From: Flectobacillus major DSM 103
Lineage (GTDB): Bacteria > Bacteroidota > Bacteroidia > Cytophagales > Spirosomataceae
Direction: 5' to 3'
Length of the DNA stretch: 64,000 nucleotides
NCBI RefSeq assembly: GCF_000427405.1
Contig: NZ_KE386491.1
Coordinates: 5,115,047 to 5,179,046, forward strand
A model generated the notes under the pieces. It was not told where the DNA came from. It searched no databases and worked only from the letters and a program-made list of their open reading frames with translations. The first letter of the stretch is position 1. Each line of letters begins with the position of its first letter. A program made the translations under genes and the position numbers. This document shows, in pieces, positions 60,545 to 64,000 of the stretch.

Positions 60545-62239
60545 TTATTCTTCAGAAGCAAAAGATAGATGCTTGGCCAAAAGAATATAAATTTCTTGTG
60601 GCGTGTGAGGTTTAAGTAGGTAGTCGTTCATTCCTGCCTGAATTGCCATCTCGATGGTTTCAGAATTGTTATCAGCCGAGCTAGCAATAATTGGCACATT
60701 CGGTAAAATTTTGCGTATTTCGCCAGCCAATTCAAAGCCATTCATATCGGGCATTTGTAAATCTACAATAATTAAATCATAGTTAACCCCCGATTTGACC
60801 GATTCCAGTGCTTCGAGAGGCGACAGAAATGTTTTGACCGAAATACCTTTTTTTACCAAGTTTCTGGATACAATCTTGAGGTTAATCTCATTGTCGTCTA
60901 CAGCCAATACATCAAATCCATTGAAATTAAAATCAGTTAGTTTTTCTTTTCTTACAATATTCTGCTCAATTCGTTTCGATTTTATTTCAAAATAAAAATT
61001 TGAGCCTTCGCCCATCTTGCTACTCACATGAATCTGGCTACCAAATAAGTTTAAAAGGTTTTTGATGATAGCAAGACCAAGTCCTGTACCTCCAAATTGA
61101 CGGGTGGTCATAGTAGAGGCCTGTGAAAACTCTTCAAATATTTTATCGATTGATTCTTGTGGAATACCTATTCCTGTATCTATTATTTCAAACAACAAGT
61201 TGTCAAAATCTTCACCATGTTCTTTTACACTAATTTGGATAGTTACAGAACCATTTTTGGTGAATTTTACAGCATTAGATACCAAATTATTAATAATTTG
61301 TACTAAACGAGTAGGATCGCCCAACAAATATTGAGGCACATTGTCGGCAATATTTACAACGATTTTGTTGCCTCGTTCTTTGGCTCGGTGAATATTGATA
61401 CTGACAATATTAGTTACCAAATCACGGATATGAAACGAAATTTGTTCTAACTGTACCTTTTTAGCTTCGAGTTTGCTATAATCTAAAATATCATTGATAA
61501 TTGTAAGAAGAGTTTCGCCTGTAAATTTGAGAACATTAAGCGGTACTTCTTGATCTGGCCGAGGCGATTCTTCCAACAGAAAATTGATATTCCCTAAAAT
61601 AGCATGCAGCGGAGTTCTGATTTCATGGCTCATCATCGACAAAAACGCTGATTTGGCTTTTATGGCTATTTCAAGTCTTTGTTTGGCTTCAAGTAATTCT
61701 TTATTTTTCAACTCCAAATCTTCTCGAATACTCTGTAGCTCAAGTGTTCTTTTACGCAAATCAAATTGACTCATAATTTGATTTGCCAAAGCTTTCAAAG
61801 CTACCACTTGGTCGTCTCGGAGCTGTTTAGGCTGGTTATCTATTACGCACAGCGTTCCTAAGGCTTGGCCATTGTCGGTAACAAGTGGTACACCAGCATA
61901 AAAAATTACAAAAGGCTCGCCAATAGTAAGTGGATTATCGAAAAAGCGTTCATCTTCTCGGGCATCCGAAATAATAAGTGGAACTTGATGATCGAGGATA
62001 GCATGAGCACAAAACGAAGTTTCCCGAGGGGATTCATTTACTTCTAAGCCAACTTTGGCTTTAAACCACTGTCTATCTCTATCTATGAGGGTAATTGTCG
62101 AAATGGGGGTATTACAAATCTCAGAAGCAATTTTTACAATATCATCAAAATCCTTCTCTGGTAATGTATCAAGAATCTGGTATTCTTGTAAGACTGCCAA
62201 TCGCTCTAACTCATTTTCTGGTTTAGCTGCCAATATCAT
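60545..62239 (-). CDS. GAF-domain hybrid histidine kinase with receiver domain
   Basis: A 564-residue soluble sensor. Residues about 10-160 are a GAF domain (PISTITLIDRDRQWFKAKVGLE, SDAREDERFFDNPLT, YAGVPLVTDNGQALGTLCVID). A coiled-coil linker (165-195) leads to HisKA with phospho-His205 (SMMSHEIRTPLHAILGN), the HATPase domain (about 300-420: NNLVSNAVKFTKNG, DTGIGIP, GGTGLGLAI) and a C-terminal receiver with Asp493 (IVDLQMPDMNG). No transmembrane segment, so the signal is cytoplasmic. There is no output domain; the receiver probably passes phosphate to an HPt protein such as the one encoded next upstream. Confidence 0.93.
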   Translation of the reverse strand: MILAAKPENELERLAVLQEYQILDTLPEKDFDDIVKIASEICNTPISTITLIDRDRQWFKAKVGLEVNESPRETSFCAHAILDHQVPLIISDAREDERFFDNPLTIGEPFVIFYAGVPLVTDNGQALGTLCVIDNQPKQLRDDQVVALKALANQIMSQFDLRKRTLELQSIREDLELKNKELLEAKQRLEIAIKAKSAFLSMMSHEIRTPLHAILGNINFLLEESPRPDQEVPLNVLKFTGETLLTIINDILDYSKLEAKKVQLEQISFHIRDLVTNIVSINIHRAKERGNKIVVNIADNVPQYLLGDPTRLVQIINNLVSNAVKFTKNGSVTIQISVKEHGEDFDNLLFEIIDTGIGIPQESIDKIFEEFSQASTMTTRQFGGTGLGLAIIKNLLNLFGSQIHVSSKMGEGSNFYFEIKSKRIEQNIVRKEKLTDFNFNGFDVLAVDDNEINLKIVSRNLVKKGISVKTFLSPLEALESVKSGVNYDLIIVDLQMPDMNGFELAGEIRKILPNVPIIASSADNNSETIEMAIQAGMNDYLLKPHTPQEIYILLAKHLSFASEE

Positions 62240-62470
62240 AATTGTATATACAAGAGTTGAATGTTGTGTATAATTTTTAAAGAATAACTGTTCTTTATTA
62301 TAAGAAAACAGATAAAAAGAACAATATACTTAGGTATATTGCTTGGATGCTTCAATTTGAATAGCATGCAAAAAGGAATAGTATAAGAATCTATAATAGG
62401 TAATGATATTTGATAAAATTAAAGTAGGACGATATACCTATTATTTTGCAAAAGATTATTTATCAATAAT

Positions 62471-62845
62471 TTATGATTCTACAAAGTCAGACAAACGGTT
62501 AATTTCGTGCTGAATAATCGTTGAAAATGAGTTGATTTCAAGAGAAATAGCCTCATATCTGTTGGCAATGTCATTCCAGGAAAGCCCTGAACGAATATCT
62601 TTTTCAAAATTTCGTATTTTGTCATGAATCTCCGATAAGCCTACCATCATGAATGTAGGTTTATTTTTATGAACAAGCCGTAGCACTGCGTCTAAATTTT
62701 GTTCTTCAATGAGTGGTATAATAGTATTCCACTCAGGAATACTATTATTTAAGAAATGCTCAAACATCATTTGTGCCATTTCTGTATCGTCGCCATACAT
62801 TTCTGTAAGGTATGTGCAATTTAGTTTTGAATTAAACTCGAACAT
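62471..62845 (-). CDS. HPt domain phosphotransfer protein
   Basis: A 124-residue four-helix histidine phosphotransfer protein. The phosphorylatable residue is His59 in LRLVHKNKPTFMMVGLSEI, and MFEHFLNNSIPEWNTII matches the first helix. It lies 231 bp upstream of the hybrid kinase gene on the same strand, so a GAF-sensor to receiver to HPt relay is likely. The final response regulator is not in the window. Confidence 0.85.
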   Translation of the reverse strand: MFEFNSKLNCTYLTEMYGDDTEMAQMMFEHFLNNSIPEWNTIIPLIEEQNLDAVLRLVHKNKPTFMMVGLSEIHDKIRNFEKDIRSGLSWNDIANRYEAISLEINSFSTIIQHEINRLSDFVES

Positions 62846-63162
62846 ACGAATATTGTTGTCAAAATAAGGATTTATACCAAAAATAGGTTAAATATCTACT
62901 ATATAACCTTGAGCTTGCCGATCGTAATGCACACTAAAAGATAGTAAATATTATAATATGAGCATCCAAAAATGCCTATTATTGTTTGAAATGATTCAGA
63001 AGTAAAAGAGTTGTATGAGGAAAACAGCCGATAAAGTAACTACTATTATATTTCCACTCAAGTTTTCAACGTATAAGAGCCTGAAAAAGTTTACGAAGAT
63101 GGTCTCTGTCGGTCATATATTTGACATGGGCTATGGCAAACAATTATTCTAAGCCCCAAAGA
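62846..63162. other. Gap between HPt gene and mgtC-like gene
   Basis: 317 bp. The only coding candidate is a 45-codon plus-strand ORF (63015-63152), opposite in direction to its neighbours. Otherwise AT-rich with no structure recognised. Confidence 0.5.
63015..63152 (+). CDS. Possible small protein (45 residues)
   Basis: ATG to TAA without interruption, predicted protein basic and aromatic (begins MRKTADKVTTIIF and ends MGYGKQLF), no recognised family. AAGAG precedes the start. It is antisense to no gene and lies between two minus-strand genes. Too short to trust without homologs. Confidence 0.2.
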   Translation: MRKTADKVTTIIFPLKFSTYKSLKKFTKMVSVGHIFDMGYGKQLF

Positions 63163-63825
63163 TTAATACTCAAGCTCGATAATTCTTTCGTCCGAAAGTA
63201 GCCGTTTGGCGAGTCGCTCGTGTTTGGAAGTTTGCCCACGTACCGACCAATAACAAATAAAAATTCCTTCTCGAAATACCTGTTTCCCTTTTTTTGCCTG
63301 CATGTGATTTTGTCTAAAAAACTCTTCTAGTTTTGGAAAACCCTCATGAGTTCTTCGCATCACAATTCTATAATTACGAGTTTCACCGTATTTATGAATC
63401 CATTTTTCGAGCGTAATAAAAAACTGTAAAATACCAAACACAAAAATTGCACCAAGAAACGACAACAAAATATGCCCGTCGCCAATGGCCATTCCCAATG
63501 CTGCTGTAACCCAAATAATAGCAGCCGTAGTGAGTCCTTTTACCCTGTCGTCTACCTTAAAGATAATCCCTGCTCCTAAAAAACCGACACCAGTAACAAT
63601 ATTGGCCGAAATTCTGTCTGGCGAAACACCTTGACCTACTTTTTCAGATAGAATAGTAAATATAGTTGAGCCCACACATATCAATGTAAATGTTCGTAAT
63701 CCTGCCGATTTGCTATGATATTCTCGTTCGCCCCCAATAATAGCACCTACAATAATCGAAGCTATCAATTTAATCAAATCCTCATTTCGGGTTATATGAT
63801 TCCACAAAATCTCTATATCGCTCAT
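63163..63825 (-). CDS. MgtC/SapB-family membrane protein
   Basis: Inner-membrane protein of the MgtC family. The start at MSDIEILWNHITRNEDL (63825) is chosen over a Met ten codons upstream because it fits the family N-terminus. The membrane domain (about 15-135) has LIKLIASIIVGAIIGGEREYHSKSAGLRTFTLICVGS, GVGFLGAGIIFK and GLTTAAIIWVTAALGMAIGDGH; the C-terminal ACT-like cytoplasmic part follows (NYRIVMRRTHEGFPKLEEFF). Despite the name, many members are not Mg transporters but modulate ATP synthase or acid/Mg stress; the role here is unknown. Confidence 0.9.
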   Translation of the reverse strand: MSDIEILWNHITRNEDLIKLIASIIVGAIIGGEREYHSKSAGLRTFTLICVGSTIFTILSEKVGQGVSPDRISANIVTGVGFLGAGIIFKVDDRVKGLTTAAIIWVTAALGMAIGDGHILLSFLGAIFVFGILQFFITLEKWIHKYGETRNYRIVMRRTHEGFPKLEEFFRQNHMQAKKGKQVFREGIFICYWSVRGQTSKHERLAKRLLSDERIIELEY

Positions 63826-63853
63826 TATTTGAAAGATTGTTTTAAGGATACGC

Positions 63854-63885
63854 AAATAGCCGTCACTTTTGGGCGACGGCTATTT
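63854..63885. terminator. Hairpin upstream of mgtC-like gene
   Basis: AAATAGCCGTC pairs perfectly with GACGGCTATTT around a 10-nt loop, 29 bp before the mgtC-like start. It lacks a T-tract. It may terminate a gene beyond the window end or be a 5' leader structure of the mgtC-like gene. Confidence 0.45.
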
Positions 63886-64000
63886 ACATAATACATTTTA
63901 TGGTTAAACAATTCCAAAAAGTTATTAAGTTCAACACCCTGCAATAGCAATTTTGTGTTTCTACTTAATACATGTTATTGTTTGTCTGTTGCCATTACTA

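Overview
The window looks like chromosomal DNA of a Bacteroidota bacterium, most likely of the Cytophagales (inference). Supporting signs are AT-rich DNA, TAnnTTTG-type -7 promoter boxes often paired with an upstream TTG or TTTG, two proteins with type IX secretion C-terminal sorting domains, menaquinone synthesis (MenA), a PafA-type alkaline phosphatase, and a SUF iron-sulfur cluster operon. There are no rRNA or tRNA genes, CRISPR arrays, insertion sequences or phage genes. The content is mostly housekeeping and metabolism.

Layout. 1-9.6 kb: broken 5' end of a nucleotide-sugar dehydrogenase gene, PafA phosphatase, an HsdR-N-like protein, AMP nucleosidase, a periplasmic TPR protein, an OmpA lipoprotein, MenA, a glutathione peroxidase and ArgS. 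9.8-16.2 kb: an unrecognised secreted protein, threonylcarbamoyl-AMP synthase, CCA-adding enzyme and a T9SS-exported SGNH esterase. 16.2-21.8 kb: a DECR-like reductase, YceI preceded by two tandem MarR regulators, a BamA-like outer-membrane protein and Maf. 21.9-29.6 kb: RlmF, a T9SS-exported GH13 amylase followed directly by a small membrane protein, an A-type Fe-S carrier, and an arginine deiminase/citrulline hydrolase pair. 29.6-35 kb: a 1189-residue Ig/PKD-like repeat surface protein with about 0.8 kb and 1 kb of non-coding DNA on either side. 35-40.3 kb: sufC-sufD-GNAT-sufS-sufE-sufT-bacilliredoxin, without sufB. 40.3-49.5 kb: a TPR protein, KduI with a divergent LacI regulator, MetG, an ABC-F ATPase and a DUF3291 protein. 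49.5-58.1 kb: rpsU, a XerC-like recombinase, a MoxR-type ATPase/VWA pair and thrA-thrB. 58.3-64 kb: VanZ-like protein, GH20 hexosaminidase, hybrid histidine kinase, an HPt protein and an MgtC-family protein.

The most unusual structure is a dispersed intergenic repeat of about 200-260 bp, built around a hairpin of up to 20 bp, present in three clear copies (about 26.3, 50.8 and 58.1 kb) and one decayed copy (44.7 kb). All four lie between convergent genes. The other five convergent junctions are short (under 80 bp) and hold ordinary hairpins. One pair of copies suggests a 14-bp terminal inverted repeat, so the family may be a MITE-like non-autonomous element that supplies bidirectional terminators.

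Other points worth checking: a one-base homopolymer frameshift in the sugar-nucleotide dehydrogenase gene; an rpsU terminator whose loop contains the xerC start codon; a perfect 46-nt palindrome after the bacilliredoxin gene; a MarR promoter whose spacer is a palindrome; and a nine-codon ORF that overlaps the thrA start. Functions are inferred from motifs read by eye; no database search was run.
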